DNA of 64,000 nucleotides from Runella sp. CRIBMP (GTDB lineage: Bacteria; Bacteroidota; Bacteroidia; Cytophagales; Spirosomataceae): the NCBI RefSeq assembly GCF_009905605.1, contig NZ_JAAAKZ010000013.1, positions 1 through 64,000 on the forward strand, read 5' to 3'. How positions within the stretch are numbered: position 1 is the first letter of the stretch; each line of letters opens with the position of its first letter. The translations under genes and the position numbers were made by a program. This document shows, in pieces, positions 15,904 through 25,238 of this stretch. The notes under the pieces were generated by a model, which saw nothing but the letters and a program-made list of their open reading frames with translations, was not told the DNA's origin and did not search any database.

Positions 15904-18303
15904 TTAATTCTCTCCGCCCTTCTTATCATCGTTGTTGATGCTCTTTTTCTGGCGTTGGGGCGCATTGGTCATTTTGCCGAATTCATACGAAAAACTGACT
16001 CTCCAGCCGCGATTAAAGAATTTACTGCCACCTTCCTGTACAAAAGTGGGGGAAGAGAACGACATTTTTTGTTCAATAAAAGGAGCAAAGAAGTTGTCCA
16101 ATCCAGCACTGATCGAGCCTTTTTTCTTCAATACTTCTTTCTGTAAAGCGATGTTGTAATAGGCATAGCCACTCATTTTTCCCTGCAACATCACGCGCGG
16201 AGAATTGAAAAATCCAAAAAACTGCGCTTTGAAACCTTTACCGAAATCGTAGGTTGAATTCAGGTTGACCCGGTACATCCAGTTGGCATTGCTTGCCTGC
16301 AAAGCGGGGCTGTTCAACACGTTATAATACAGATTGAATGAACCGTTGGTTGAAAATTTCTTCTTGATTTTGGCCGTTCCGCTCAAAGTAAGGCCGTAAG
16401 AAATGTTTTGGGCAATGTTTTGAAAGGTGATGTTGGCATTGCCTTCACTGTCAACGGTGCGAATCCGCTCCAAGGCGTTGTTGGTTTGGCGCATAAAAAA
16501 CACCGCATTGACCGACGACTCTTTGATATATACGTTGTAGCTCGCTTCGGCGCTGTGGGTGAGTTCGGGTTTCAGGTAAGGGTTACCCGAATACGTCATT
16601 TTCGGTTCGCTGGCGTTGACATACGGATTCAAAAACCACAACATAGGTCGCTGGATTCGTTGCGAATAGCTCAGCTTCAATTTTTGATTTTTGGGCAAGT
16701 TTCTTGACAAACTGATGTTGGGAATGATATTTCCATAATTATTGGAAAACGGCACGGTTCCCGACAAAAAAGCGGCTTGAATAAACGTGTGCTCGTACCT
16801 CGCCCCGGCGTTGATTCCCCATTTGTTTTTGGAGGTACGCGAATAGGCAATATAGGTAGAAGCTACCTGCTGATTATAGTCAAAGACATTGGCCAAAGCG
16901 GGTACATCCGTAAAATTGGTAGAGCCGTCGAGAGCCGTGGCTACGCGATAATCACTTTTTACGTTTCGTAAAATAGCTTTTGTGCCCATTTCTAACGTGC
17001 TGACGCTGTCGAGAGGATTGGTAAAATCAATTTGTACCGTTCCTTCGTAGTTTCGACTAGCGTTGGGGCTTTTTTCGCGGTAATACACGGCATTTTCGGC
17101 ATTCAATTGGTCGAGATTATAATAACTATCTTCGGCTTCTTTGGAAAACATCGTCAGAACGTTAAACTCTTTTTTCGGCTTTTTGAAGGTCTTGTTGTAA
17201 TCCAGGTTCAGAGTGCCGCCGTCCCAGTCGTAGATACGATACAACTTTCGGGTAAAGAGCGTCTTTTCACTGCTACTTGAAAAATTGTTGATGTAATCGA
17301 AGTTCATGGCGTTTTTGCCGTCGTAAAAATTAAGCCCGGCACTCAGACGATTGAGTGAATCAATGTCCCACTCTGCCGAAATGGTTCCGTTCATATTTTC
17401 GCCGCCGCCTCTGAAATAGGTATTTTGAAGCAACTCCGTTTTGTAATTTTCAACAGTGGTGACTCGTTTCGTGTAATTTTCCCCCAAATTCCGCCATTTA
17501 TTGAACCCTCCCCGTGCCGAAAGTCCAAAGCTTTTTTTGCGATAATTGAGCGAGCCGTTGTAGTTGTCGTTCCAGCGGCCAATGGAGGCATTCGCCTTTC
17601 CGTTAATGCCTTGTAAGTTGTTCCGTTTGGTAATAATATTAATAATCCCCGCCGTTCCTTCGGCGTCATATTTGGCAGAAGGTGAAGTGATGACTTCAAT
17701 TTGCTTGATGTCATCGGCGGGGATAAGTTTGAGCACATCGGCTATGCTCTTGGCCATCAAGTTGGAAGGTTTATTGTTAATCAAGACCTTAATGTTTGAA
17801 CTACCCCGCAGTTCCACATTCCCATCCAAATCTACCGCGATGGACGGGATTTTCCGTAAAACATCCCCTGCATTTCCGCCTTTAATGGTGATGTCTTTCT
17901 CGGCATTATACACCAAACGGTCGGGTCGGTCTTCAAACAATGCTTTCTGTTCCACCACCTTGACTTCGTTGAGTTGTTGGGCCGTCTGCGCAAACGGCAC
18001 AACGCCTAAATCCAAGTCATTGTCGGCTGTAACGGCCACATTCAGTAGGGTTTTGTCCTTGTACCCCACAAACGTAATCTTCAGTTGATAGACCCCTTCT
18101 GGTACTTTTGAAAACGTAAATTTCCCTGTTACATCAGACGTTGTACCTTCCACAACTTTGGTGTCTTTCATCAGGGCAACGGTGGCAAATTCGACGGGTT
18201 TACGGGCGGTAGAATCCAAGACAAAACCCGTAATTTTTGATTTTTGGGCAAAGGAAGTCCCCATCAGCCCCATGCAAAGGGCTAGTAAGAATAGCTGTTT
18301 CAT
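15904..18303 (-). CDS. Outer-membrane beta-barrel protein, TonB-linked receptor family
   Basis: The protein has 799 residues. A signal peptide (residues 1-19) is followed by a carboxypeptidase-regulatory-like beta-sandwich (about 22-105, GFVLDSTARKPVEFATVAL), a plug domain (about 115-230, with VLRKIPSIAVDLDGNVELRG and KYDAEGTAGIINIITKR) and a large barrel of the OMP_b-brl_3 type. It lacks a SusD partner next door, so it is not a SusC/D pair. Members take up substrates or act as surface receptors, and the ligand is unknown. The C-terminal tail after the last strand is charged and flexible. It is transcribed alone. Confidence 0.88.
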   Translation of the reverse strand: MKQLFLLALCMGLMGTSFAQKSKITGFVLDSTARKPVEFATVALMKDTKVVEGTTSDVTGKFTFSKVPEGVYQLKITFVGYKDKTLLNVAVTADNDLDLGVVPFAQTAQQLNEVKVVEQKALFEDRPDRLVYNAEKDITIKGGNAGDVLRKIPSIAVDLDGNVELRGSSNIKVLINNKPSNLMAKSIADVLKLIPADDIKQIEVITSPSAKYDAEGTAGIINIITKRNNLQGINGKANASIGRWNDNYNGSLNYRKKSFGLSARGGFNKWRNLGENYTKRVTTVENYKTELLQNTYFRGGGENMNGTISAEWDIDSLNRLSAGLNFYDGKNAMNFDYINNFSSSSEKTLFTRKLYRIYDWDGGTLNLDYNKTFKKPKKEFNVLTMFSKEAEDSYYNLDQLNAENAVYYREKSPNASRNYEGTVQIDFTNPLDSVSTLEMGTKAILRNVKSDYRVATALDGSTNFTDVPALANVFDYNQQVASTYIAYSRTSKNKWGINAGARYEHTFIQAAFLSGTVPFSNNYGNIIPNISLSRNLPKNQKLKLSYSQRIQRPMLWFLNPYVNASEPKMTYSGNPYLKPELTHSAEASYNVYIKESSVNAVFFMRQTNNALERIRTVDSEGNANITFQNIAQNISYGLTLSGTAKIKKKFSTNGSFNLYYNVLNSPALQASNANWMYRVNLNSTYDFGKGFKAQFFGFFNSPRVMLQGKMSGYAYYNIALQKEVLKKKGSISAGLDNFFAPFIEQKMSFSSPTFVQEGGSKFFNRGWRVSFSYEFGKMTNAPQRQKKSINNDDKKGGEN

Positions 18304-18452
18304 TGTTTAGAGTAGTTGGCTGTGAATGGGTTGGTATGGCTGTATTTAGTGGTTATGAGAAATGGCTTTATGGTGGATACTCTCCTTTTTAAAATTAGTT
18401 ACAGCAAAGAGTAGGATTTTTTTTAAGTGTTGCATGAAGGCCAAAATAAAAT

Positions 18453-18647
18453 TTACAGCGCTTTCTTCTTCCCGTCTTTGTCGGTCATCGTAATGCTAGT
18501 GCCTTTCTTTTGGGCCAAGGCATGAATTCCCGGTTCGGTGGCATCGTTTAAAAGGACCAAGCCTGAGCCATCTTTGCCTGCCCCCATTTTTACACGGATG
18601 GTACCTTTGGCATCCTTCATTCTAAAAACCACCTTCATTGGGCTCAT
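18453..18647 (-). CDS. Small unknown protein downstream of the NHL-type gene
   Basis: I do not recognise this protein. From the ATG at 18647 it has 64 residues, with a beta-rich look (MKVVFRMKDAKGTIRVKMG, then GSGLVLLND and GTSITMTDKDGKKKAL) and no signal peptide. The start lies 2 nt after the stop codon of the upstream gene, so the two are probably translationally coupled. A longer frame from 18701 would overlap the neighbour and is less likely. It could be a cytosolic partner of the upstream secreted protein or a former C-terminal domain of it. The motif GSGLVLLNDATEPG may be searchable. Confidence 0.6.
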   Translation of the reverse strand: MSPMKVVFRMKDAKGTIRVKMGAGKDGSGLVLLNDATEPGIHALAQKKGTSITMTDKDGKKKAL

Positions 18648-18649
18648 TT

Positions 18650-19471
18650 TTAAGACTTTACTACGCGAACAACATTCAATTGATTGGTTTCTAATATCCA
18701 AAGATTCCCATTTTTGTCAACAACGCCACCCGTAGGCATCCAACTGATGGGGCTTTTATACACCACGAACACCCGACCGTCGCGCGTTATTTTTTTAACC
18801 ATTTTTTTTGAGGTAACGGCTACGTAAACGTTACCCGCAGGGTCATCCCACACCCCAAAAATGCTGTTGTTCGGTTTTCGTTGGGGGTCTTCACCCGTGA
18901 CCCCGTCTAAATCCAGCGCAACTACTCGGGCTTTATTTCCCACTATCTTGCACAAATCGTTGTCGTCTACGTAATAAAAAGTACCGTCTTTGCTACAAAA
19001 CTGACTGCGCACATCTTTAGTAGGCACTGTGGCAAGCCATTCAATTTTTTGGTTGGGCGACATTTTCATCCAATCGCTACCGTTTTTGCTGCTCACCAGC
19101 CAATACATACTGCCTGCCGTATCACGCACAAAGCTATAATTTCGCAAAAAACCTTCGGCAATAGGGCGTACTTTGCTAAACCTTCCCCGCGCATCGTATT
19201 TCCACACATAATGCCCCCATTTATTTGTTGTTTCTCCTTCGTACCACAGATGTTCGCCGTAAAGATTATCTTGGGCATCCATGTATAGTTCGTGGGTATG
19301 CACATTGGGAACAACTACCGTCTTCGAGTTTCCGTCGGACGAAACTTTCCAAATACGCTCGGTATCCGTGTAAAAAATCTCACCCTTTGAGTTCTGAACT
19401 ATGCCGATACCTGGATGGGCAAACGTAGACAGCGCCACCAATAAACACATCCATATAAGTTGCCATTTCAT
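18650..19471 (-). CDS. Secreted NHL/SMP-30-like beta-propeller protein
   Basis: From ATG 19471 the protein has about 273 residues with a Sec signal peptide (MKWQLIWMCLLVALSTFAHPG). The rest is a set of beta-propeller blades of the NHL/gluconolactonase-like kind, visible as repeated segments: NSKGEIFYTDTERIWKVSSDG, DPAGNVYVAVTSKKMVKKITRDG and DKNGNLWILETNQLNVVRV. The upstream in-frame ATG at 19525 was rejected because it would bury the signal peptide. Such propellers bind ligands or act as lactonases; no catalytic metal site can be assigned. It is followed by a 64-residue gene. Confidence 0.75.
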   Translation of the reverse strand: MKWQLIWMCLLVALSTFAHPGIGIVQNSKGEIFYTDTERIWKVSSDGNSKTVVVPNVHTHELYMDAQDNLYGEHLWYEGETTNKWGHYVWKYDARGRFSKVRPIAEGFLRNYSFVRDTAGSMYWLVSSKNGSDWMKMSPNQKIEWLATVPTKDVRSQFCSKDGTFYYVDDNDLCKIVGNKARVVALDLDGVTGEDPQRKPNNSIFGVWDDPAGNVYVAVTSKKMVKKITRDGRVFVVYKSPISWMPTGGVVDKNGNLWILETNQLNVVRVVKS

Positions 19472-19628
19472 ATCTTTATTCCGCTGTGTTTGACAATTCA
19501 AATCAACAAAAACTGAGCATATCAATGAAAATAGTTTGGTAACTGGTTGAAAATTCTTGATGTCACGTCTTTTTATCGTTTAATGTAACTTTTTTGTTTC
19601 TGAACACCCGAATTTCCTAACTTTCACC

Positions 19629-20654
19629 ATGGAAAAATTCTTCAGATACCGCCTCGACCATATTCTTTTCTGGATAGCTACCGTTTCTTTCCATGCATAC
19701 AATCGGAGTTATATCATCTATAAATTGAGCTTCGGTGATTTTGTAGGGGAGTTATTGGTCCGGAACGTTCTTTTGGCAGGGGTTATCTACGGCAATTTAT
19801 GGGTCTTGATTCCTCGTTTTTTTAACACCAAACGATACGGATTGTATTTTCTAACTCTTTCAGTAGTCGTTTTGGGATATGTAGTACTCAAAAATCTGCA
19901 CGATGTGTACCTATACGGATACGTTTTGGGAGACATAGAGCGGCGGTCGCTGCTCACCAATGCGTTTTACAACGTATCCATTGCCGTTTTTTACGCCATT
20001 TTCAGCATGGCAATATGGCTGAGTCGAGAATGGTTTTATCAGCGAGAAATAGTCCAAAAAATCAAAAATGAACAATTAGCCACCGAATTGCAGTATTTAA
20101 AATCGCAGATAAATCCGCACATTATCTTCAATACGCTCAACCTGATTTACGGTTCTATCCACAAAACAAACCCCGAAGCGCGGCAACTTGTCCTACAATT
20201 TTCAGATTTACTGCGCTATCAATTGTATGAATGTAACGTAGAAAAAGTGTCCATTGAAAAAGAAATAGACTACTTAAAAAATTACGTCATTCTGCAACGA
20301 TTACGAAAAAATGACAATCTAAATGTACATTTTACTCCCAATGAAAATATCTCTGGTATCACAGTAGCTCCTCTGCTTTTTTCACCTTTTGTAGAAAATG
20401 CGTTTAAGTACGTCAGCAACCACGAAAACAAACCCAACTATATTGATATTCAACTTTTTAGAAACGAAAATCTCTTGATTTTTAAGTGTGAGAATTCCAA
20501 AAATCAACACCCTTCAAACCCAATTTATGGCCCTGGAGGTATCGGGATTGCGAACGTAAAGCGCCGTCTTGAATTGCTCTATTCTCAGCACCACACACTG
20601 AAAATTTCTGAGGAGAACGATATGTTTAGCGTTGAATTAAGCATTGTGTTGTAA
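19629..20654 (+). CDS. LytS-type sensor histidine kinase
   Basis: The protein has 341 residues. Four N-terminal membrane segments (to about residue 135) form a 7TMR/LytS-like sensor without a large periplasmic loop. The His_kinase domain (PF06580 type) follows, with the phospho-acceptor histidine in YLKSQINPHIIFNTLNLIYG (about residue 165) and a degenerate ATPase domain (PLLFSPFVENAFKYV, then GIGIANVKRRLELLY). Isoleucine replaces the common phenylalanine after PH. It is followed 18 nt later by its LytTR response regulator. The signal is unknown. Confidence 0.92.
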   Translation: MEKFFRYRLDHILFWIATVSFHAYNRSYIIYKLSFGDFVGELLVRNVLLAGVIYGNLWVLIPRFFNTKRYGLYFLTLSVVVLGYVVLKNLHDVYLYGYVLGDIERRSLLTNAFYNVSIAVFYAIFSMAIWLSREWFYQREIVQKIKNEQLATELQYLKSQINPHIIFNTLNLIYGSIHKTNPEARQLVLQFSDLLRYQLYECNVEKVSIEKEIDYLKNYVILQRLRKNDNLNVHFTPNENISGITVAPLLFSPFVENAFKYVSNHENKPNYIDIQLFRNENLLIFKCENSKNQHPSNPIYGPGGIGIANVKRRLELLYSQHHTLKISEENDMFSVELSIVL

Positions 20655-20672
20655 ATCCTGAAGAAACGCCCC

Positions 20673-21380
20673 ATGAAAATCAACTGCCTTATTGTGGATG
20701 ACGAACCCATAGCCCGTAAAATCCTAGGGGAATATGTCGAAGAATTAGACTGGCTACAGCTGGTTGGTCAAGCAGAAAGTCCCTTAAAAGCCATTAATCT
20801 AATGGCCCAACATCCTGTAGATTTACTATTTTTAGACATAGAAATGCCCCAAATGAGCGGGTTTGAATTACTCAAAAAACTTACTAATCCACCTGCGGTT
20901 ATTATCACCACGGCTTATCCAACTTATGCCATTGAAGGCTTTGAATTGGATGTATTAGATTATTTACTAAAACCGATTTCTATTGACCGTTTTTTGAAGT
21001 CTGCCTTGAAAGCTAAGGCACTCTTTGAGCAAAAAAACAAAACTTCGTCGTCCCAAATTGACTACTTTTTTGTAAAATGCGACGGCAACATTGAGCGCAT
21101 AGAACTACGTGATTTGCTGTATGTCAAGGCATTAGAAAACTACATTGTCATTCAAACTACCCAACGAAAATACATTACCTACCTGACGATGAAAGGCCTG
21201 GAGGAATACTTACCTAGCGAACAATTTGTCAAGATTCATAAATCATACCTTGTCCCAATTGCCAAGATTGACCGTATCGAAGGAAATGAGGTACACATTG
21301 GCAACGAAAAACTTCCGCTTAGCCGTACCCTCAGAGCTGATGTATTGCAACGTATTGATGAAAAATTAGTAAAACGCTGA
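20673..21380 (+). CDS. LytTR-family response regulator
   Basis: The protein has 235 residues. The N-terminal receiver domain has the acidic pocket (LIVDDEP), the phospho-acceptor aspartate in LLFLDIEMPQMSG (about residue 55) and the conserved Lys in DYLLKPIS. The C-terminal LytTR DNA-binding domain is marked by IELRDLLYVKALENYIVI and FVKIHKSYLVPIAKI. Such regulators bind direct repeats at target promoters. It is paired with the upstream LytS kinase. The next gene downstream is an AraC-type regulator behind a 585-nt gap with a strong promoter and a palindrome, which is a plausible target of this regulator. Confidence 0.93.
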   Translation: MKINCLIVDDEPIARKILGEYVEELDWLQLVGQAESPLKAINLMAQHPVDLLFLDIEMPQMSGFELLKKLTNPPAVIITTAYPTYAIEGFELDVLDYLLKPISIDRFLKSALKAKALFEQKNKTSSSQIDYFFVKCDGNIERIELRDLLYVKALENYIVIQTTQRKYITYLTMKGLEEYLPSEQFVKIHKSYLVPIAKIDRIEGNEVHIGNEKLPLSRTLRADVLQRIDEKLVKR

Positions 21381-21567
21381 GCAATTTATCTGGGTGTCAA
21401 ACACAATCACTATTTACTTCCTATTTTTCTGGAGACCTTACTAAGGCTACTCATCCCATCATCAGATTCATTTAATAGCCCCAGAAACGCCTCTCTTTAG
21501 CAAAATCAAGTCTCCCTTAAATGTTTAACTGGGTTAAACAAAATTACATTTTTGGGGAAATTCATTT

Positions 21568-21596
21568 TTTGAAAGCAATTAAAAAATATACCTTTG
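21568..21596 (+). promoter_or_regulatory. Consensus Bacteroidota promoter upstream of the AraC gene
   Basis: TTTG (21568-21571) and TACCTTTG (21589-21596) are both perfect and are separated by 17 nt. This is the best promoter match noticed in the window. Transcription would begin about 21603, inside the palindrome at 21601-21626. Confidence 0.65.
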
Positions 21597-21600
21597 AGGT

Positions 21601-21626
21601 AAATTTAAGCAAATTTGCTTAAATTT
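21601..21626. promoter_or_regulatory. 26-bp perfect palindrome at the predicted transcription start
   Basis: Each half is AAATTTAAGCAAA, followed immediately by its exact complement with no spacer. It begins 4 nt after the -7 box, so a dimeric regulator bound here would block initiation. It would also put a self-complementary sequence at the very 5' end of the transcript. It is unusually long and symmetrical for chance. Confidence 0.6.
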
Positions 21627-21888
21627 AGGCGTGTTCTAAATTTTCATCATAAAAATAAGCAAAACAATCTTTTACTCACTGTATTTGTCGCAGCAACACA
21701 GATGTACAAATAAGAATCATATCCAATTAGATATTCCAAAAGATTAATAACCCGATTATTTTAAATGTTTTTGTATGTATTCAGGTGATTGAATTAATAA
21801 AAAATATCTAACTTTTTACTGAATGGGGTATTAAAATGCCTCGTATAATACAAAACATCCCTAAAACAGTATTCGCAAGCGAGTCAGA

Positions 21889-21960
21889 ATGAAAAAAAAT
21901 TACTACTCAACGATGATGAAGAAAATGGTAATTTTTCATTTAACCTCTAACTGCCGCTAA
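21889..21960 (+). CDS. Possible 23-residue leader peptide ahead of the AraC gene
   Basis: The frame encodes MKKNYYSTMMKKMVIFHLTS followed by NCR and a stop at 21960, only 5 nt before the AraC start codon. It is basic and contains two MKK motifs. The tight spacing suggests translational coupling or a regulatory leader peptide. It may equally be chance: no homologue is known to me, and the frame is short. Confidence 0.3.
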   Translation: MKKNYYSTMMKKMVIFHLTSNCR

Positions 21961-21965
21961 TTAGA

Positions 21966-22538
21966 ATGAGCACTTTACCCTCTGAAGAATTAACAAATAA
22001 CGATGGAGAGATTCCAACGTTAGAGATTAGAATTTTAAAAAAAGATGCCGAAACCGTCTTTCATCTTCTCTTACAAAAAGAAATTTCGTTTAGCTGTTTC
22101 CAAGACAAAAAAGACGCCGACAATATTTTTTCATCTTCTCCGAAATCCCTTCCTACGCCTGTTAAAAAGGTAAATTTGAGTATCATTGAACAATTGTCAA
22201 GTCTGCATAAGGAGGTTACGAGTCATATTACCAACAAAATCCCCTCGGTCCAGGAAGCCTCTGAAAGACTTGGTCTCAGCCCTTCTAAGTTTAAGACAAT
22301 TTTCAAGAAAATTTATCAAGAGCCTTATTATCAATACTTTAAGACTCAAAAACTAAAACAGGCAAAGGTACTAATCGAAAATGAAGAATATTCGGTCAAA
22401 GAAGTTTCGGAGTTGCTGGGGTACTCTGAACCCATTAAATTCATCATGGTGTTTAAAAAGAGATACAAAATCACTCCCGGAAAACTGAAAACAAAATACC
22501 CTACCGAGTTGCATACGGCCAAGAAACCGCAAGGTTGA
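21966..22538 (+). CDS. AraC-family transcriptional regulator
   Basis: The protein has 190 residues. The C-terminal half is the two-helix-turn-helix AraC domain: first HTH VQEASERLGLSPSKFKTIFKK, second HTH YSVKEVSELLGYSEPIKFIMVFKKRYKITPGK. The N-terminal 90 residues (ILKKDAETVFHLLLQKEISFSCF) match no sensor domain I recognise and are too short for a cupin. The target is unknown. Immediately upstream are a candidate leader peptide, a long leader and a perfect promoter/palindrome. The LytS/LytTR pair just before it suggests a regulatory chain. Confidence 0.85.
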   Translation: MSTLPSEELTNNDGEIPTLEIRILKKDAETVFHLLLQKEISFSCFQDKKDADNIFSSSPKSLPTPVKKVNLSIIEQLSSLHKEVTSHITNKIPSVQEASERLGLSPSKFKTIFKKIYQEPYYQYFKTQKLKQAKVLIENEEYSVKEVSELLGYSEPIKFIMVFKKRYKITPGKLKTKYPTELHTAKKPQG

Positions 22539-22579
22539 TTTTCAGTCAGCCGTTGGAGTGATTTCCCTTTCTCATAATG

Positions 22580-24133
22580 CTATAATGGGATATTTCCGTG
22601 TTTTTTCTTAGGAAGGGTTGCCACTTTATTTTCAAGCATTTTAAACGCTCGCATCAGTTTTTCTCGGGTCTGTTCTGGATAAATTACTTCATCAATGTAG
22701 CCCCGGTGCGCCGCACGGTACGGGTTGGCAAACTTTGTGGTATATTCCTGCACTTTTTCCTGCAATTTGGCCGCAGGGTCTTCTGCTTCCGCAATCTCTT
22801 TTTTGAAGATAATCTCAGCCGCTCCGCTTGCACCCATAACTGCGATTTCGGCCGTTGGCCACGCGTAGTTCATATCCGCACCGATGTGTTTTGAGTTCAT
22901 TACATCATATGCTCCACCGTAGGCTTTTCGGGTAATGACCGTCACGCGCGGCACGGTTGCTTCGCAGAAAGCGTACAGCAGCTTGGCGCCGTTGGTAATG
23001 ATGGCGTTCCATTCTTGATCGGTCCCAGGCAAAAAACCAGGTACGTCTTCCAACACCAACAGAGGGATGTTGAAACTATCACAAAAACGCACAAACCGCG
23101 CCCCTTTGGTACTGGAGTCAATGTCTAAAACCCCTGCCAAAACCGCGGGCTGATTGGCCACGATTCCGATGCTACGACCACCCAAACGGGCAAAGCCGAC
23201 GACGATATTTTCGGCAAAATATTTATGCACTTCCCAAAAACTGCCCGCGTCCACAATTTCGTCAATCACCTCGCGCATGTCGTAGGGCTGGTTGGGGTTT
23301 TCTGGAATCAGCGTGTTCAGTTTAAGGCGTTTTTCGTCCCCACCCACGTATGGAAGCATGGGCACGTCCTCCTCACAATTTTGGGGGATATAACTCAAGA
23401 GTCGGCGAATATCAGCAATGCACTCCACCTCATTGGCACTCACAAAGTGCGTCACTCCAGATTTTGTGGCGTGGGTCATGGCTCCGCCCAGTTCTTCCGA
23501 AGTTACGTCTTCGTGCGTCACGGTCTTGACCACGTTTGGCCCCGTCACAAACATATAAGAGGTATTTTCAACCATCATGATAAAATCTGTGATGGCTGGC
23601 GAATACACCGCACCACCCGCACACGGCCCCATAATGGCCGAAATCTGCGGAATAACGCCTGATGCCAACGTATTTCGGTAAAAAATATCGGCATAGCCCG
23701 CCAACGACAACACCCCTTCCTGAATTCGAGCCCCACCTGAGTCATTGAGACCAATGACTGGTGCGCCGTTTTTCATGGCTAAATCCATGATTTTACAGAT
23801 TTTTTCGGCGTGGGTTTCCGATAATGAGCCCCCAAAAACCGTAAAATCCTGCGCAAATACGTACACCAACCTTCCGTCGATGGTGCCATAACCCGTGATG
23901 ACACCGTCGCCCAAATAATATTCTTTATCTAAACCGAAGTCTTTACAACGGTGCATGACAAACTTGCCGATTTCTTCAAACGACCCCGCATCCATCAACA
24001 ACTCAACCCGTTCGCGAGCATGCAGCTTGCCTTTTTTATGTTGTTGCTCAATGCGTTTTGCCCCACCACCGAGCAATGCTTCTTCGTTTTTAGTATCAAG
24101 GATTTGGTTCCGGTTCACAGGTTGATTCGTCAT
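22580..24133 (-). CDS. Acyl-CoA carboxylase carboxyltransferase (beta) subunit
   Basis: The protein has 517 residues and the two crotonase-fold halves of the propionyl/methylmalonyl-CoA carboxyltransferase family. Hallmarks are the [19 protein letters not shown] and [18 protein letters not shown] segments in the N-half and [46 protein letters not shown] and [24 protein letters not shown] in the C-half. It transfers CO2 from carboxybiotin to propionyl-CoA or acetyl-CoA, or works in methylmalonyl-CoA decarboxylase. No biotin carboxylase or carrier subunit is adjacent, so its partners are encoded elsewhere. Confidence 0.92.
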   Translation of the reverse strand: MTNQPVNRNQILDTKNEEALLGGGAKRIEQQHKKGKLHARERVELLMDAGSFEEIGKFVMHRCKDFGLDKEYYLGDGVITGYGTIDGRLVYVFAQDFTVFGGSLSETHAEKICKIMDLAMKNGAPVIGLNDSGGARIQEGVLSLAGYADIFYRNTLASGVIPQISAIMGPCAGGAVYSPAITDFIMMVENTSYMFVTGPNVVKTVTHEDVTSEELGGAMTHATKSGVTHFVSANEVECIADIRRLLSYIPQNCEEDVPMLPYVGGDEKRLKLNTLIPENPNQPYDMREVIDEIVDAGSFWEVHKYFAENIVVGFARLGGRSIGIVANQPAVLAGVLDIDSSTKGARFVRFCDSFNIPLLVLEDVPGFLPGTDQEWNAIITNGAKLLYAFCEATVPRVTVITRKAYGGAYDVMNSKHIGADMNYAWPTAEIAVMGASGAAEIIFKKEIAEAEDPAAKLQEKVQEYTTKFANPYRAAHRGYIDEVIYPEQTREKLMRAFKMLENKVATLPKKKHGNIPL

Positions 24134-24255
24134 AGCGATTGGTTAGCTCGATTCAGGAATGGTTTATAAAAGTCCGTCACAAATTTAAGCGAGTTTAGAG
24201 CTTAATCTAATGAGTTATGCGCCGAACATTTGCTAAAGAACTATAGAGACCCCGA

Positions 24256-25113
24256 TTATTTACGGTCAATGCCCGACAGGATGCGCCGAATTTCGTTGGC
24301 TCGCTGCATAAAGTCAACACTGGCCTTAATGTCGCGGTCGTCAATGAATGTTTTGTATTGCTGCAAAAACTCAATATAATCTCCCAACGCCCGCGAAAGA
24401 TTCTCGCGGTTTTGGTCAAAAATAGGTGCCCACATCGCGGGCGAACTTTTGGCCAAACGCACCGTCGAACTGAAACCTGTACTCGCCATATCGAAAATAT
24501 TTTGCTCGTCCCGTTCTTTTTCCAACACCGTATATCCCAAGGCAAACGAAGTTACGTGACTCAAATGCGATACATACGCTAAGTGCAAATCATGCTCTGC
24601 GGGCGTCATGTAATGAATTTTCATGCCGATATCTTTGAAAAGCGCCTCGACCAGGGCTACGCTATCGGCATCGCTTTTTTCACAATCGCAGAGAATGACG
24701 TTTTTTTCGGGCAACAATTCGCGAAACGCCGCTGAAGGCCCTGAGTTTTCGGTTCCAGCCATCGGGTGAGCGGCCACAAAGCGATGGCGTTTTGGGTGCG
24801 CATCAGCCACTTCACAGATGAGCTGCTTGGTTGAGCCCAAATCTACCGCGGTGGCGGTATCAGAAATCAAATCTAATACTGTCGGCAAGAGCTCCACGAT
24901 ATAATTGACGGGTACGGCAAGCACTACCAAATCGGAGTTTGGAATGGCCATTTCCATCGGAAGAACCTCATCTACAATACCTTTGGCAACCGCCAAACGA
25001 CCGTGAACATCGGAAGCATCTACCCCGATAAAATGCATTTTTGGATATTTATCCCTTAACGAAAGCGCATACGAGCCGCCAAGGAGACCGATGCCGATAA
25101 TTGTGGTAACCAT
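24256..25113 (-). CDS. tyrA: Prephenate dehydrogenase
   Basis: This enzyme converts prephenate to 4-hydroxyphenylpyruvate in tyrosine synthesis using NAD. From ATG 25113 the protein has about 285 residues, starting directly with the Rossmann motif IIGIGLLGGSYAL. It carries the family signature HPMAGTENSGP with the catalytic histidine, the D(L)GSTKQLI segment, and the helical C-terminal dimerisation domain with HDLHLAYVSHLSHVTSFAL. The in-frame ATG at 25164 would add 17 residues with no match. No ACT or chorismate mutase domain is fused. It stands alone, divergent from ribD. Confidence 0.9.
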   Translation of the reverse strand: MVTTIIGIGLLGGSYALSLRDKYPKMHFIGVDASDVHGRLAVAKGIVDEVLPMEMAIPNSDLVVLAVPVNYIVELLPTVLDLISDTATAVDLGSTKQLICEVADAHPKRHRFVAAHPMAGTENSGPSAAFRELLPEKNVILCDCEKSDADSVALVEALFKDIGMKIHYMTPAEHDLHLAYVSHLSHVTSFALGYTVLEKERDEQNIFDMASTGFSSTVRLAKSSPAMWAPIFDQNRENLSRALGDYIEFLQQYKTFIDDRDIKASVDFMQRANEIRRILSGIDRK

Positions 25114-25238
25114 TTTTGAATTAATTAAAGAATCAGGGAGACGCTTGCTCCTGTTGGGATGCAAAAGTAGAAAGTTCTGGTTTTTAATCCGGCTTTTTGT
25201 TTCGTTAATTTGTCTCTTTCAAAAACGAATGATGTCTG

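Larger units (their letters stand above)
21381..21888. other. Long AT-rich regulatory gap between the LytTR and AraC genes
   Basis: About 500 nt without a recognisable gene. It contains the promoter and 26-bp palindrome described separately, then roughly 260 nt of AT-rich leader up to a 23-codon frame. The leader is unusually long for this genome and could hold an untranslated regulatory RNA. No known riboswitch pattern was recognised. Confidence 0.5.
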
